The notes below the pieces were generated by a model. The model was not told the DNA's origin, searched no databases, and worked only from the letters and a program-made list of their open reading frames with translations. Below are positions 10,406 to 24,415 of a DNA stretch of 64,000 nt, piece by piece. The translations under genes and the position numbers were made by a program. The stretch spans positions 16,926 through 80,925 of the forward strand of contig NZ_LFYT02000021.1 of the NCBI RefSeq assembly GCF_001270065.2, given 5' to 3'. Origin of the DNA: Limnohabitans planktonicus II-D5. GTDB lineage: Bacteria; Pseudomonadota; Gammaproteobacteria; Burkholderiales; Burkholderiaceae_C. The first letter of the stretch is position 1; each line of letters begins with the position of its first letter.

Positions 10406-11572
10406 ATGTCATTCATGAAACGAATTTTTCAAACCCTGGCGTCATCACTGCTGGTGGTCATTTCCTTGCACGTCCAGGCGCAGATGCCGCAGCCCCCTGA
10501 AATGGCCGCCAAGGCCTATTTGCTGATGGATGTGACGGCCAACCAAGTGCTCGCCGCCAAGGACCCGGACATGGCGGTAGAACCCGCCTCGCTGACCAAG
10601 CTGATGACGGCCTATTTGGTGTTTGATGCCCTCAAATCCCGCAAGATCAATTTGACTCAGACCCTTCCCGTGTCCGAGCGTGCCTGGAAGATGCCGGGAT
10701 CGCGCATGTTCATCGACCCCAAAATGATGGTGCCGGTGGAAGACCTGATCAAGGGCATGATTGTTCAGTCGGGTAATGACGCAACAGTGGCTTTGGCTGA
10801 AGGCGTGGGGGGCAGCGTTGAGCGTTTTGTGCAGATGATGAATGACCAGGCCAAAGCCTTGGGCATGAAAAGCACCGGCTACAAGAATCCTGAAGGACTC
10901 ACCGCTGCAGGACACATGACAACGGCGCGTGATCTGGCCACCCTGGCCACCCGTTTGATGCGTGATTTTCCGGAATACATTCCTTACTACGCCATCAAGA
11001 AATACCGCTATACGGGCACCCCAGCTGCTAACGACAGCAACCGCAACTTGCTGTTGTTCCGTGACTCGACGGTGGATGGGCTCAAGACCGGCCACACCGA
11101 TGCCGCCGGATACTGCCTGGTGGCCACAGCCAAGCGGGATTTTCCACACGTGGGCACACGTCGATTGCTGAGCATCGTGCTGGGTACCAGCAGCGAAAAT
11201 GCCAGGGCCAATGAAAGCCAAAAGCTTCTGAACTGGGGTTACACCGCGTTTGATGCCGTCAAGCTCTTTGACCCGGGCCAAGCTGTGGCGACACCTGCTG
11301 TCTGGAAAGGCCAGTCACCTGTTTTGAAGCTGGGTGCATTTCGCCCCTTGGTGGTGGCCATTCCTGCAGGAAGCGCCGCGCAAATCAAGACCCAGGTGGT
11401 GCGGCCTGAACCTCTGGTGGCGCCATTTACCAAGGGCCAGCTGGTGGGGGCCCTGAAAATTTCGCAGGGCGAGCAAGCCCTGTTTGAAGTGCCTTTGCTG
11501 GTGCTTGAATCCGTCGAGCAGGCGGGGATTTTGGGCCGTGCTTGGGATACTGTTCGCTTGTGGATCAAATGA
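10406..11572 (+). CDS. dacC: D-alanyl-D-alanine carboxypeptidase (PBP5/6 family)
   Basis: Removes the terminal D-Ala from peptidoglycan pentapeptides and sets cross-linking. The protein of about 388 residues has a signal peptide ending near AQA, the SxxK motif at Ser62-Lys65 (ASLTKL), SGN at 122-124 and KTG at 227-229 (DGLKTGHTDAAGY). The C-terminal PBP5-like beta domain is followed by a short amphipathic membrane anchor (RAWDTVRLWIK). The start could also be the ATG at 10415. The symbol follows E. coli usage; dacA would be equally defensible. Confidence 0.93.
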   Translation: MSFMKRIFQTLASSLLVVISLHVQAQMPQPPEMAAKAYLLMDVTANQVLAAKDPDMAVEPASLTKLMTAYLVFDALKSRKINLTQTLPVSERAWKMPGSRMFIDPKMMVPVEDLIKGMIVQSGNDATVALAEGVGGSVERFVQMMNDQAKALGMKSTGYKNPEGLTAAGHMTTARDLATLATRLMRDFPEYIPYYAIKKYRYTGTPAANDSNRNLLLFRDSTVDGLKTGHTDAAGYCLVATAKRDFPHVGTRRLLSIVLGTSSENARANESQKLLNWGYTAFDAVKLFDPGQAVATPAVWKGQSPVLKLGAFRPLVVAIPAGSAAQIKTQVVRPEPLVAPFTKGQLVGALKISQGEQALFEVPLLVLESVEQAGILGRAWDTVRLWIK

Positions 11573-11607
11573 GCGCCAGAGCTTCTATTTCTTAAATTGT
11601 GGATAAC

Positions 11608-11636
11608 TTGTCACAAGTCTGCCGGGCGGTTATACT
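11608..11636 (+). promoter_or_regulatory. Sigma-70 promoter of the rpsL (str) operon
   Basis: TTGTCA at 11608-11613 and TATACT at 11631-11636 are separated by exactly 17 bases. This is the best consensus promoter in the interval, and it lies 72 bases before rpsL after a clean gap from dacC. Confidence 0.8.
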
Positions 11637-11708
11637 GGCAGGCTTTTCCGCTTTTGGGGCGGGGAAGTTTCTTTTGTCTAAATTCAACGTTTAGGGACGT
11701 TACAAACA

Positions 11709-12086
11709 ATGCCAACCATCAATCAATTGGTGCGTCAGGGGCGCGAGGTCGAAACGATCAAGTCCAAAAGCCCTGCGATGCAAAACTCTCCACAGCGTCG
11801 TGGTGTCTGCACCCGTGTGTACACCACAACGCCAAAAAAACCTAACTCCGCTCTGCGTAAAGTTGCCAAAGTGCGCTTGACCAACGGTTTTGAGGTCATC
11901 TCCTACATCGGCGGTGAAGGCCACAACCTGCAAGAGCACTCTGTTGTTCTGGTGCGCGGTGGTCGTGTCAAGGACTTGCCCGGTGTGCGTTACCACATCG
12001 TGCGTGGTTCTTTGGACTTGCAAGGCGTGAAAGACCGCAAGCAGTCTCGCTCCAAGTACGGCGCGAAGAAGCCAAAGGCCAAGTAA
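11709..12086 (+). CDS. rpsL: 30S ribosomal protein S12
   Basis: A 125-residue S12 that shapes the decoding centre. The sequence runs [11 protein letters not shown] through [17 protein letters not shown] to the basic KKPKAK tail. The two lysines at 43 and 44, where streptomycin-resistance mutations fall in E. coli (Lys42/Lys43), are both wild type. It is the first gene of the str block, directly downstream of a strong promoter. Confidence 0.98.
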
Positions 12087-12251
12087 GCCCTGTCGGGTTG
12101 AAATTTTTCGGTGCTGTTTCCCGCGTGGCGCGGTGATTCAGCGAAGTGACCCGAAGCCAGGAATTGTCCGGGTGGGTCGAGTAAGTGAGCCGTTTTGAAT
12201 AACGCTCGCGGTGTCTGAAAAGATGCCAACTGAAGCAATATGAGGTGAAAT

Positions 12252-12722
12252 ATGCCACGTCGTCGCGAAGTCCCTAAACGTGAAATCCTGCCGGATCCCA
12301 AGTTCGGCAATGTCGAGTTGTCCAAATTCATGAACGTGATCATGGAAGGCGGCAAAAAAGCTGTCGCAGAACGCATCATTTACGGAGCTCTGGACACCAT
12401 GGAAAAGAAAACTGGCAAAGACCCTGTCGAGTTGTTCTCGATTGCCATCAACAACGTCAAGCCCATGGTGGAAGTGAAATCCCGCCGCGTGGGTGGTGCG
12501 AACTACCAGGTGCCTGTTGAAGTGCGCCCTGTTCGTCGCCTGGCCCTGTCGATGCGCTGGATCAAGGAAGCCGCTCGCAAGCGCGGTGAAAAGTCGATGG
12601 CCCTGCGCTTGGCCAACGAACTGCTCGAAGCCAACGAAGGCCGTGGCGGTGCCATGAAAAAGCGTGACGAAGTTCACCGCATGGCCGAAGCCAACAAGGC
12701 GTTCTCGCACTTCCGCTTCTGA
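12252..12722 (+). CDS. rpsG: 30S ribosomal protein S7
   Basis: A 156-residue S7 that nucleates assembly of the 30S head. It begins [19 protein letters not shown] and ends in NKAFSHFRF, with the conserved [16 protein letters not shown] loop. GAGGTGAAAT precedes the ATG. In E. coli S7 represses its own operon through the rpsL-rpsG spacer; the 165-base spacer here is long enough for such a site, but no matching structure was assigned. Confidence 0.98.
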   Translation: MPRRREVPKREILPDPKFGNVELSKFMNVIMEGGKKAVAERIIYGALDTMEKKTGKDPVELFSIAINNVKPMVEVKSRRVGGANYQVPVEVRPVRRLALSMRWIKEAARKRGEKSMALRLANELLEANEGRGGAMKKRDEVHRMAEANKAFSHFRF

Positions 12723-12765
12723 TTCACAAAGGCTTCACAAGCAAGCCCGACACTGTCAGAAGCCG

Positions 12766-12794
12766 GCCCGCTGGCCCCATGAGGGGTGGCGGGC
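12766..12794 (+). promoter_or_regulatory. Hairpin in the rpsG-fusA spacer
   Basis: GCCCGC...CCCC and GGGG...GCGGGC pair across an ATGA loop with one bulged G, giving about 12 pairs including two GU pairs. No T-run follows, so it is more likely an mRNA processing or stability element than a full terminator. Confidence 0.45.
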
Positions 12795-12821
12795 TTTGGT
12801 ACATCATCATTGGAGAAAATT

Positions 12822-14924
12822 ATGGCTCGCACCACCCCCATCGAGCGTTATCGCAACATTGGTATTTCGGCCCACATCGACGCCGGCAAGACCACGACCA
12901 CAGAACGTATCCTGTTTTACACCGGCGTGAACCACAAAATTGGTGAAGTGCACGACGGCGCTGCCACCATGGATTGGATGGAGCAAGAGCAAGAGCGTGG
13001 CATCACGATCACCTCGGCTGCCACCACCTGCTTCTGGAAAGGCATGGACGGCTCTTTCGACGAGCACCGCATCAACATCATTGACACCCCTGGACACGTG
13101 GACTTCACGATTGAAGTTGAGCGTTCCATGCGTGTTCTGGACGGCGCTTGCATGGTGTACTGCGCTGTGGGCGGTGTGCAGCCCCAGTCTGAAACCGTGT
13201 GGCGTCAGGCCAACAAGTACAAAGTGCCACGTCTGGCCTTCGTGAACAAGATGGACCGCACCGGTGCCAACTTCTTCAAAGTTGTCGAGCAGATGAAATT
13301 GCGCCTGAAGGCCAATCCTGTGCCCGTGGTGATCCCCATCGGCGCTGAAGAAAACTTCACTGGCGTGGTTGATCTGCGCAAGATGAAAGCCATCATCTGG
13401 GACGAAGCTTCCCAGGGCATGAAATTCAACTTCGAAGAGATCCCCGCTGACTTGGTGGCAACCGCCAACGAGTGGCGCGAAAAGATGGTGGAAGCCGCTG
13501 CTGAAGCCTCTGAAGACCTGATGAACAAGTATCTGGAAGAAGGTACTTTGTCCGAAGAAGAAATCACACACGGTCTGCGTCTGCGCACCATCGCTGGCGA
13601 GATCCAGCCTATGCTGTGCGGCACTGCGTTCAAGAACAAAGGCGTGCAACGCATGCTGGACGCCGTGATCGAGTTGATGCCTTCTCCTTTGGACGTGAAA
13701 GCCATCAAGGGCTTTGACGAAGACGAAAAGGAAATCACCCGCAAGGCCGATGATGACGAGAAGTTTGCGGCTTTGGCATTCAAGCTGATGACAGATCCTT
13801 TCGTGGGTCAGCTGACCTTCGTGCGCGTTTACTCAGGTGTTCTGAAAAAAGGCGATACCGTTTACAACGCGGTGCGTGGCAAGAAAGAGCGTATTGGCCG
13901 TATCGTGCAGATGCATGCCAACAACCGTGAAGAAGTCGACGAAATCCGTGCGGGCGACATTGCCGCTTGCGTGGGCTTGAAAGACGTGACCACGGGTGAG
14001 ACCTTGTGTGATCCGAACTCGGTGATCACCTTGGAGCGCATGGTGTTCCCTGACTCCGTGATCCGTCAGGCGGTGGAGCCTAAATCCAAAGCCGATCAGG
14101 AAAAAATGGGCATGGCCTTGTCGCGCCTTGCTGCGGAAGATCCATCATTCCGTGTGCAGACCGACGAAGAATCCGGTCAGACCATCATTGGCGGCCAAGG
14201 CGAACTGCACCTGGAAATCATTGTGGACCGCATGAAGCGTGAATTCGGTGTGGAAGCCAACGTGGGCAAGCCCCAAGTGGCTTACCGCGAAACCATCCGC
14301 AAGACCGTCGAAGAAGCCGAAGGCAAGTTCGTGCGTCAGTCCGGTGGTAAAGGTCAATACGGCCACGTGGTTCTGAAGGTTGAGCCTCAGGAACCTGGCA
14401 AGGGTTTCGAATTCGTTGACGCCATCAAGGGCGGTGTGGTTCCTCGTGAATACATCCCTGCAGTGGAAAAAGGCGTGATCGAAGCTCTGGGTCAAGGCGT
14501 GTTGGCGGGTTACCCCGTCGTGGACGTCAAAGTCACGCTGCACTTCGGTTCGTACCACGACGTGGACTCGAACGAAATGGCCTTCAAGATGGCCGCCATC
14601 TTTGGTTTCAAAGAAGGTTGCCGCAAAGCCCAGCCCGTGATTCTGGAGCCCATGATGGCTGTGGAAGTCGAGACACCCGAAGACTACGCCGGTAACGTGA
14701 TGGGCGACTTGTCCTCACGCCGTGGCATGGTGCAGGGCATGGACGACATGGTCGGTGGCGGCAAGGCCATCAAGGCCGAAGTGCCTTTGTCCGAAATGTT
14801 CGGTTACTCGACCACACTGCGTTCGATGTCGCAAGGTCGTGCCACCTACACCATGGAATTCAAGCACTACTCGGAAGCTCCGCGCAACGTGGCGGAAGCC
14901 ATTGTCGCTGCACGCGCCAAGTGA
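12822..14924 (+). CDS. fusA: Elongation factor G
   Basis: A 700-residue translocase GTPase. The G1 motif [13 protein letters not shown], the switch [11 protein letters not shown] and the NKMD motif are intact, followed by domains II-V ending in [21 protein letters not shown]. The ATG at 12822 with TGGAGAAAATT upstream gives the exact family N-terminus ([15 protein letters not shown]); the frame opens a little earlier but without similarity. It lies between rpsG and tuf, as in the standard str operon. Confidence 0.98.
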   Translation: MARTTPIERYRNIGISAHIDAGKTTTTERILFYTGVNHKIGEVHDGAATMDWMEQEQERGITITSAATTCFWKGMDGSFDEHRINIIDTPGHVDFTIEVERSMRVLDGACMVYCAVGGVQPQSETVWRQANKYKVPRLAFVNKMDRTGANFFKVVEQMKLRLKANPVPVVIPIGAEENFTGVVDLRKMKAIIWDEASQGMKFNFEEIPADLVATANEWREKMVEAAAEASEDLMNKYLEEGTLSEEEITHGLRLRTIAGEIQPMLCGTAFKNKGVQRMLDAVIELMPSPLDVKAIKGFDEDEKEITRKADDDEKFAALAFKLMTDPFVGQLTFVRVYSGVLKKGDTVYNAVRGKKERIGRIVQMHANNREEVDEIRAGDIAACVGLKDVTTGETLCDPNSVITLERMVFPDSVIRQAVEPKSKADQEKMGMALSRLAAEDPSFRVQTDEESGQTIIGGQGELHLEIIVDRMKREFGVEANVGKPQVAYRETIRKTVEEAEGKFVRQSGGKGQYGHVVLKVEPQEPGKGFEFVDAIKGGVVPREYIPAVEKGVIEALGQGVLAGYPVVDVKVTLHFGSYHDVDSNEMAFKMAAIFGFKEGCRKAQPVILEPMMAVEVETPEDYAGNVMGDLSSRRGMVQGMDDMVGGGKAIKAEVPLSEMFGYSTTLRSMSQGRATYTMEFKHYSEAPRNVAEAIVAARAK

Positions 14925-14946
14925 CGTTGTGCGTTAGGCGCTCTGC

Positions 14947-14971
14947 GTTCAGCGTGAATTCGTCGCTGAAC
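14947..14971 (+). promoter_or_regulatory. Hairpin in the fusA-tuf spacer
   Basis: GTTCAGCG and CGCTGAAC are perfect 8-bp arms around a nine-base loop, about 23 bases after fusA. There is no T-run. The rest of the 180-base spacer shows a good tuf ribosome binding site (AAGGATTGAAAA before the ATG) but no convincing promoter. Confidence 0.4.
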
Positions 14972-15104
14972 TCTGGACGCTCAACGCCGAACTGAAAAAA
15001 CTGTCTGCGATCAAGTGCCATTCTGTGCCCGTGCGGAGTGATCAAGCAACCTGATGCAAACATTAAACCAACACACGGGCATTGCTCTTTTTAAGGATTG
15101 AAAA

Positions 15105-16295
15105 ATGGCTAAAGAAAAATTCGAACGGACCAAACCCCACGTCAACGTGGGCACCATCGGTCACGTTGACCACGGCAAAACCACCTTGACTGCCGCTATC
15201 ACGACTGTGTTGGCTCAAAAGTTCGGCGGTTCGGCCAAAGCGTACGACCAGATCGACGCTGCACCCGAAGAAAAAGCCCGTGGTATCACGATCAACACCG
15301 CGCACGTTGAGTACGAGACGGCTAACCGTCACTACGCCCACGTGGACTGCCCCGGCCACGCTGACTATGTGAAGAACATGATCACCGGTGCTGCCCAGAT
15401 GGACGGCGCTATTTTGGTGTGCTCCGCTGCTGACGGCCCCATGCCTCAGACCCGCGAGCACATCTTGTTGGCCCGCCAGGTTGGCGTTCCATACATCATC
15501 GTGTTCCTGAACAAGTGCGACATGGTTGACGACGCCGAGCTGCTCGAGTTGGTCGAGATGGAAGTGCGTGAGTTGTTGTCCAAGTACGACTTCCCAGGCG
15601 ACGACACACCGATCATCCAAGGCTCAGCCAAGATGGCCCTGGAAGGCGACAAAGGTCCTTTGGGCGAAGAAGCCATCATGAAGCTGGCTGACGCTTTGGA
15701 CACTTACATCCCTACACCTGAGCGTGCAGTGGACGGCGCATTCCTGATGCCCGTGGAAGACGTGTTCTCCATCTCCGGTCGCGGCACTGTGGTGACCGGC
15801 CGTATCGAGCGCGGTATCGTCAAAGTCGGCGAAGAAATCGAAATCGTCGGTATCAAAGACACGGTCAAGACCACTTGCACAGGCGTTGAGATGTTCCGCA
15901 AGCTGCTGGACCAAGGTCAAGCTGGTGACAACGTCGGTATTTTGTTGCGTGGCACCAAGCGCGAAGACGTTGAGCGCGGCCAAGTGCTGTGCAAGCCAGG
16001 TTCGATCAAGCCCCACACCCACTTCACGGGCGAGATCTATGTCTTGTCCAAAGACGAAGGTGGCCGTCACACGCCTTTCTTCAACAACTACCGTCCCCAG
16101 TTCTACTTCCGTACGACTGACGTGACCGGTGCGATCGAATTGCCAGAAGGCAAAGAGATGGTGATGCCTGGTGACAACGTGTCGATCACTGTGAAGTTGA
16201 TCAACCCCATCGCCATGGAAGAAGGTCTGCGTTTCGCTATCCGCGAAGGCGGCCGCACGGTTGGCGCTGGCGTGGTTGCCAAGATCATCGCTTAA
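15105..16295 (+). CDS. tuf: Elongation factor Tu
   Basis: A 396-residue EF-Tu that delivers aminoacyl-tRNA to the ribosome. [14 protein letters not shown] (G1), [12 protein letters not shown] (G3) and NKCDMVDD (G4) are intact, and the protein ends in [14 protein letters not shown]. The stop codon is only 11 bases before tRNA(Trp), so the same transcript probably carries both. Betaproteobacteria usually hold two tuf copies, one after fusA and one before tRNA(Trp)-secE; here a single gene occupies both contexts. Confidence 0.98.
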   Translation: MAKEKFERTKPHVNVGTIGHVDHGKTTLTAAITTVLAQKFGGSAKAYDQIDAAPEEKARGITINTAHVEYETANRHYAHVDCPGHADYVKNMITGAAQMDGAILVCSAADGPMPQTREHILLARQVGVPYIIVFLNKCDMVDDAELLELVEMEVRELLSKYDFPGDDTPIIQGSAKMALEGDKGPLGEEAIMKLADALDTYIPTPERAVDGAFLMPVEDVFSISGRGTVVTGRIERGIVKVGEEIEIVGIKDTVKTTCTGVEMFRKLLDQGQAGDNVGILLRGTKREDVERGQVLCKPGSIKPHTHFTGEIYVLSKDEGGRHTPFFNNYRPQFYFRTTDVTGAIELPEGKEMVMPGDNVSITVKLINPIAMEEGLRFAIREGGRTVGAGVVAKIIA

Positions 16296-16306
16296 GAGGT
16301 TTTTTT

Positions 16307-16382
16307 AGGGGTATAGCTCAATTGGCAGAGCGTCGGTCTCCAAAACCGAAGGTTGTAGGTTCGATTCCTACTGCCCCTGCCA
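16307..16382 (+). tRNA. trpT: tRNA-Trp (anticodon CCA)
   Basis: A 76-base cloverleaf starting AGGGGTATAGCTC and ending CTGCCCCTGCCA with encoded CCA. The anticodon loop TCTCCAAAA gives CCA. The sequence closely follows E. coli tRNA(Trp). It sits between tuf and secE, the conserved place for this tRNA. Confidence 0.97.
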
Positions 16383-16400
16383 CCTGAAAGGTGGATTTTC

Positions 16401-16425
16401 AAGCCCGCTAGACTCTAGCGGGCTT
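16401..16425 (+). terminator. Hairpin after tRNA-Trp, partial terminator or processing site
   Basis: AAGCCCGCTA and TAGCGGGCTT form a perfect 10-bp stem with the loop GACTC. The following bases (CCTTGTC) are only weakly T-rich, so it may allow partial read-through into secE or mark tRNA 3' processing. Confidence 0.5.
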
Positions 16426-16480
16426 CCTTGTCTGATACGCCGCCATCATTGATGGGGTGAAACAAAGGTTTTCAAGCCGT

Positions 16481-16864
16481 ATGGCAACGTCCGAAGTTCA
16501 AACTGTTAGCGCTACAAGCGACAAGGTGCGTCTGGTTCTTGCTGGTGCATTGGTCATTGCTGCCTTGGCTGCCTATTATTTGTTGGCTCAACAAGGTGTT
16601 TGGGCTCAATGGGCCGGAATGCTGCTGGGGCTGGCGGCTTCATCGGTGGCGTTTTTCACATCGGAATCCGGAAGACAGTTGATCGCTTTCGGACGTGATG
16701 CTGTGCGTGAAGTCAAAAAGGTGGTTTGGCCTGAGCGCAAAGAGGCCATGCAAATTACCGCGTATGTTTTTGTCTTTGTGGTGGTGATGGCGCTGTTTTT
16801 GTGGCTCACTGACAAAACTCTGGAATGGGTTTTTTACGATCTTATTCTTGGGTGGAAAAAATAA
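16481..16864 (+). CDS. secE: Preprotein translocase subunit SecE
   Basis: A 127-residue inner-membrane protein that clamps SecY. It has three hydrophobic segments, as in E. coli, with the conserved cytoplasmic amphipathic stretch [19 protein letters not shown] before the last helix. The ATG at 16481 gives a standard N-terminus; the frame opens at 16457 without support. The stop codon overlaps nusG by one base (TAATG). Confidence 0.96.
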   Translation: MATSEVQTVSATSDKVRLVLAGALVIAALAAYYLLAQQGVWAQWAGMLLGLAASSVAFFTSESGRQLIAFGRDAVREVKKVVWPERKEAMQITAYVFVFVVVMALFLWLTDKTLEWVFYDLILGWKK

Positions 16865-17445
16865 TGAACGATATTGTGGTCAATGCGCCTATGGCAGGTT
16901 CCTCCACGAATCCAGATTTGAAGTGGTATGTGGTCCACGCTTATTCGGGCATGGAAAAAGCCGTGGAGCGCAATATTGTGGAGCGCATTACACGTTCAGG
17001 CATGGAGTCCAAGTTCGGGCGCATTTTGGTGCCCACCGAAGAGGTGGTAGAAGTCAAGAACGGCCAAAAGCGAACAACAGAACGCAAATTTTTCCCAGGC
17101 TATGTGCTGGTGGAAATGGTGATGGACGACGAGACTTGGCATTTGGTCAAACATACCAACAAGGTCACGGGATTTGTGGGGGGTGCCAAAAACAGACCTG
17201 CCCCGATTTCAGAAGCAGATGTGGCCAAAATCGTCAGCCAAATGCAAGAAGGGACAGACAAGCCGCGTCATAAAGTGGAGTTTGAAGTCGGTGAATACAT
17301 CCGCGTCAAGGAAGGCCCATTCACCGACTTCAATGGCACGGTTGAAGAAGTCAACTACGAACGAAACAAGATGCGCGTGTCAGTCACGATTTTTGGGCGT
17401 GCAACACCGGTTGAGTTGGAATTCAGTCAGGTCGAAAAAACCTGA
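16864..17445 (+). CDS. nusG: Transcription antitermination factor NusG
   Basis: A 193-residue protein with the NGN domain ([39 protein letters not shown]) and the C-terminal KOW domain ([19 protein letters not shown]). It binds RNA polymerase and couples it to ribosomes or Rho. The start at 16864 overlaps the secE stop; the open frame before it is a shadow within secE. Confidence 0.97.
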   Translation: MNDIVVNAPMAGSSTNPDLKWYVVHAYSGMEKAVERNIVERITRSGMESKFGRILVPTEEVVEVKNGQKRTTERKFFPGYVLVEMVMDDETWHLVKHTNKVTGFVGGAKNRPAPISEADVAKIVSQMQEGTDKPRHKVEFEVGEYIRVKEGPFTDFNGTVEEVNYERNKMRVSVTIFGRATPVELEFSQVEKT

Positions 17446-17464
17446 TCAATCAAACAAACGAAGC

Positions 17465-17516
17465 ACTTCCCGACTCGGTGTTCGTTTCTGAAAAAAGAGT
17501 CGTTAACCCCGGGAAG
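17465..17516 (+). promoter_or_regulatory. Candidate rplK leader (possible L1 autoregulatory site)
   Basis: CTTCCC at 17465 pairs with GGGAAG at 17511, and ACTC pairs with GAGT inside, forming an interrupted hairpin 48 bases before rplK. In E. coli L1 represses the rplKA operon through a structure at this position. The similarity here is positional and structural only. Confidence 0.35.
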
Positions 17517-17563
17517 CAGATGGTTCAACGAACCTAAGCGTTAATACCCGCAAGGAGAAAAGC

Positions 17564-17995
17564 ATGGCGAAAAAAATCGTCGGCTTCATCAAGCTGCAAG
17601 TGCCAGCTGGTAAAGCCAACCCATCACCACCTATTGGCCCAGCACTGGGTCAACGTGGTTTGAACATCATGGAATTCTGCAAGGCGTTCAACGCCCAGAC
17701 CCAGGGCGTGGAGCCAGGTCTGCCATTGCCAGTGGTGATCACTGCGTTTGCAGACAAGTCCTTCACCTTCATCATCAAGACGCCTCCTGCAGCGACCCTG
17801 ATCAAGAAGTCCATCAAGATCGACAAGGCTTCGACAAAGCCAGGCTTGGAAAAGGTCGGCAAGATCACCCGTGCTCAGCTGGAAGAAATCGCCAAAACCA
17901 AGATGAAAGATCTGACTGCAGCCGACATGGACGCAGCCGTTCGCACCATCGCTGGTACTGCCCGTTCCATGGGCGTGAATGTGGAGGGCGTGTAA
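17564..17995 (+). CDS. rplK: 50S ribosomal protein L11
   Basis: A 143-residue L11 that forms the GTPase-associated centre with 23S rRNA. It has the [22 protein letters not shown]-terminus and the C-terminal RNA-binding domain ending in [27 protein letters not shown] precedes the ATG. rplA follows with no spacer. Confidence 0.98.
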   Translation: MAKKIVGFIKLQVPAGKANPSPPIGPALGQRGLNIMEFCKAFNAQTQGVEPGLPLPVVITAFADKSFTFIIKTPPAATLIKKSIKIDKASTKPGLEKVGKITRAQLEEIAKTKMKDLTAADMDAAVRTIAGTARSMGVNVEGV

Positions 17996-18691
17996 ATGTC
18001 CAAACTCACTAAAAAACAAAAAGCATTGGTTGGCAAAGTCGACAGTCTGAAACTGTACGCTTTGGCTGACGCTTTGGTCATGGTCAAAGAGTGCGCCACT
18101 GCCAAGTTTGACGAATCCATCGACGTGGCCGTGCAACTCGGTATTGATGCCAAGAAATCGGATCAAGTCGTTCGTGGTGCAGTTGTGTTGCCTAATGGCA
18201 CTGGTAAAACTGCCCGCGTGGCGGTGTTCGCTCAGGGTGCCAAAGCTGAAGAAGCCCGTGCTGCAGGTGCAGATATTGTCGGAATGGATGATTTGGCTGC
18301 CATGGTCAAAGCAGGCGATATGCCCTTCGATGTGGTGATTGCTGCGCCTGATGCCATGCGTGTGGTCGGTACTTTGGGTCAAATCTTGGGTCCTCGTGGT
18401 CTGATGCCAAACCCCAAAGTCGGAACAGTGACGCCTGACGTTGCCACTGCTGTGCGCAACGCCAAAGCCGGTCAAGTCCAATTCCGCGTTGACAAAGCCG
18501 GTATTGTTCACGGCACCATCGGACGTCGTTCATTCGACACGGACAAGTTGCAAGGCAACTTGGCAGCATTGATCGAGGCCTTGGTGAAGGCCAAGCCAGC
18601 CACAAGCAAAGGTGTTTACCTGCGTAAAGTCGCTGTGTCATCGACCATGGGTGTGGGCGTTCGCGTCGACACACAATCCATCGCTGCTTGA
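17996..18691 (+). CDS. rplA: 50S ribosomal protein L1
   Basis: A 231-residue L1 of the L1 stalk. It carries the family motif [16 protein letters not shown] and ends in [17 protein letters not shown]. The ATG follows the rplK stop directly, which indicates translational coupling; in E. coli L1 is the repressor of this two-gene unit. Confidence 0.98.
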   Translation: MSKLTKKQKALVGKVDSLKLYALADALVMVKECATAKFDESIDVAVQLGIDAKKSDQVVRGAVVLPNGTGKTARVAVFAQGAKAEEARAAGADIVGMDDLAAMVKAGDMPFDVVIAAPDAMRVVGTLGQILGPRGLMPNPKVGTVTPDVATAVRNAKAGQVQFRVDKAGIVHGTIGRRSFDTDKLQGNLAALIEALVKAKPATSKGVYLRKVAVSSTMGVGVRVDTQSIAA

Positions 18692-18699
18692 TGGCATCA

Positions 18700-18990
18700 A
18701 TGAAGTTCCCTGCTGCCCTGAGCATTAACCAGGGGGCTTGGAACTGAAATTTGAGCCTCTTCATAAAGAGGGGCTCGATGTGGTGGGCTGGAGTATTTGC
18801 AAAAATGCGCCAGGCCATCCAAGACCGTTGGTGCACGCAATGCTGTGCTTAATCAACAAATTGACCGATGAAATGGTCAGTTTGGGCCAACGCAGATGGC
18901 GATCCCGCTGCGGATGGATGAATTTCCAAAACAGTTGGTCGCTGCAAATAGGCGTGTTTCAGGGGTAACCCGAAAAACACATACAAAGGA
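18700..18990 (+). ncRNA. Ribosomal L10 leader upstream of rplJ
   Basis: The 306-base gap before rplJ has no gene but several self-complementary stretches and the segment CCGTTGGTGCACGC...TGCTTAATCAAC...GCAGATGGCGATCC, which resembles the conserved core of proteobacterial L10 leaders where the L10-L12 complex binds and represses translation. Exact borders are not defined from sequence alone. Confidence 0.65.
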
Positions 18991-18997
18991 GTAGACC

Positions 18998-19504
18998 TTG
19001 AGTCTGAATCGCAGTGAGAAAGAAGCGGTCATTACAGAAGTGACCGACCTCGCCGCTAAAGCTCAAACGCTGGTGATGGCGGAATACCGTGGCATCACGG
19101 TCGCTGACATGACAAACTTGCGCGTCAAAGCTCGCAGCCTTGGCGTTTCGCTGAGTGTGTTGAAAAACACCTTGGCTCGCCGTGCTGTGGCCGGTACGCA
19201 GTTTGAAGTAGTCGCCGACCAGATGACCGGTCCGCTGATCTATGGCTTCTCTGAAGATGCAGTTGCTGCCGCGAAAGTGGTGGCGGAATTCGCGAAAACC
19301 AATGACAAATTGGTGATTCGCGCAGGTGCATTTGCAGGTAAAGCCTTGGACGTGAACGGCGTTAAGCAGCTGGCAAGCATCCCTTCGAAAGAAGTTTTGT
19401 TGGCTCAGTTGTGTGGCTTGTTGATGTCGCCGATGTCCCGCACCGCCGTGGTGTTGGGTGCTTTGGCGGCCAAAAAAGGCGAAGGCGAAGCTGTAGCCGC
19501 ATAA
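18998..19504 (+). CDS. rplJ: 50S ribosomal protein L10
   Basis: A 168-residue L10 that anchors L7/L12 dimers to the ribosome. It starts at a TTG (18998): AAAGGAG at 18985-18991 is six bases upstream, and the protein then begins [14 protein letters not shown], the normal family start. The rare start codon is consistent with translational control through the L10 leader. It ends shortly before rplL. Confidence 0.97.
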   Translation: MSLNRSEKEAVITEVTDLAAKAQTLVMAEYRGITVADMTNLRVKARSLGVSLSVLKNTLARRAVAGTQFEVVADQMTGPLIYGFSEDAVAAAKVVAEFAKTNDKLVIRAGAFAGKALDVNGVKQLASIPSKEVLLAQLCGLLMSPMSRTAVVLGALAAKKGEGEAVAA

Positions 19505-19544
19505 GGCCAGCATTCGTGTTTTAACCAATTGTTAGGAAATAAAA

Positions 19545-19919
19545 ATGGCATTCGATAAAGACGCATTTTTGACCGCGCTGGACAGCATGACGGTCATGGA
19601 ACTCAACGACCTGGTGAAAGCCATCGAAGAGAAATTTGGTGTGAGCGCTGCCGCTATGGCTGCTCCCGCTGCTGCTGGTGGCGGTGCCGCTGCTGCTGCT
19701 GAAGAGAAAACTGAATTCAACGTCATGTTGCTGGAAGCTGGCGCCAACAAAGTGTCCGTGATTAAAGCTGTGCGTGAAATCACCGGTCTGGGCTTGAAAG
19801 AAGCCAAAGACCTGGTGGACGGCGCGCCTAAAGCAGTCAAGGAAGCCTTGCCCAAGGCTGACGCTGAAGCTGCCAAGAAGAAGCTCGAAGAAGCTGGCGC
19901 CAAGGCCGAACTCAAGTAA
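19545..19919 (+). CDS. rplL: 50S ribosomal protein L7/L12
   Basis: A 124-residue stalk protein that recruits translation GTPases. It has an N-terminal dimerisation domain, an Ala/Gly-rich hinge ([18 protein letters not shown]) and the C-terminal EVILKxAG-like fold ([24 protein letters not shown]). It follows rplJ by 40 bases. Confidence 0.98.
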   Translation: MAFDKDAFLTALDSMTVMELNDLVKAIEEKFGVSAAAMAAPAAAGGGAAAAAEEKTEFNVMLLEAGANKVSVIKAVREITGLGLKEAKDLVDGAPKAVKEALPKADAEAAKKKLEEAGAKAELK

Positions 19920-19931
19920 TTCGGTCTCTGT

Positions 19932-19969
19932 CCAAGGCTGGAGTGTCCGCAAGGGCCTCCAGCCTTTGG
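19932..19969 (+). terminator. rplL-rpoB attenuator hairpin
   Basis: AAGGCTGGAG (19934) and CTCCAGCCTT (19957) form a 10-bp stem, extended outward by CC/GG past one bulged T and inward by GTCC/GGGC closing a GCAA tetraloop. The T-run is weak (TTTGGTGCTT). In E. coli an attenuator at the same place reduces transcription into rpoBC. Confidence 0.7.
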
Positions 19970-20026
19970 TGCTTACAGAGCCCACAGAAAAATCCGCATC
20001 AACTGCAGATTTTTATGTGTTGAGGT

Positions 20027-20118
20027 GAAACACCGGAAAGTGGATTTCAACAAGTCTGCTTTCCAGTATTTAGCGAAACACCGGAAAGTGGATTTCAACA
20101 AGTCTGCTTTCCAGTGTT
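20027..20118 (+). repeat. 48-bp tandem direct repeat before rpoB
   Basis: Two nearly identical copies (from 20027 and 20075) begin GAAACACCGGAAAGTGG and end GTCTGCTTTCCAGT. Within each, GGAAAG and CTTTCC can pair to form a hairpin. They lie in the 348-base rplL-rpoB spacer, where E. coli has an RNase III processing site; no gene is seen in this gap. Confidence 0.8.
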
Positions 20119-20267
20119 TTCTGACCCGACTGCAGAAGACCCTTGGTTCGGGTTGCGTGCAATGCGCAATCGTCCGCCAACGCTGGTAGAGGCCAGCCGC
20201 CAAGCCCGTTATCAATGCCAAAAGCGTTGATAACACTCAGTCCTGAAAGATCAAGCCCGGAGATCTC

Positions 20268-24392
<4,125 letters not shown>

Positions 24393-24415
24393 TTCACAGG
24401 CAAAGGATTCAAACC

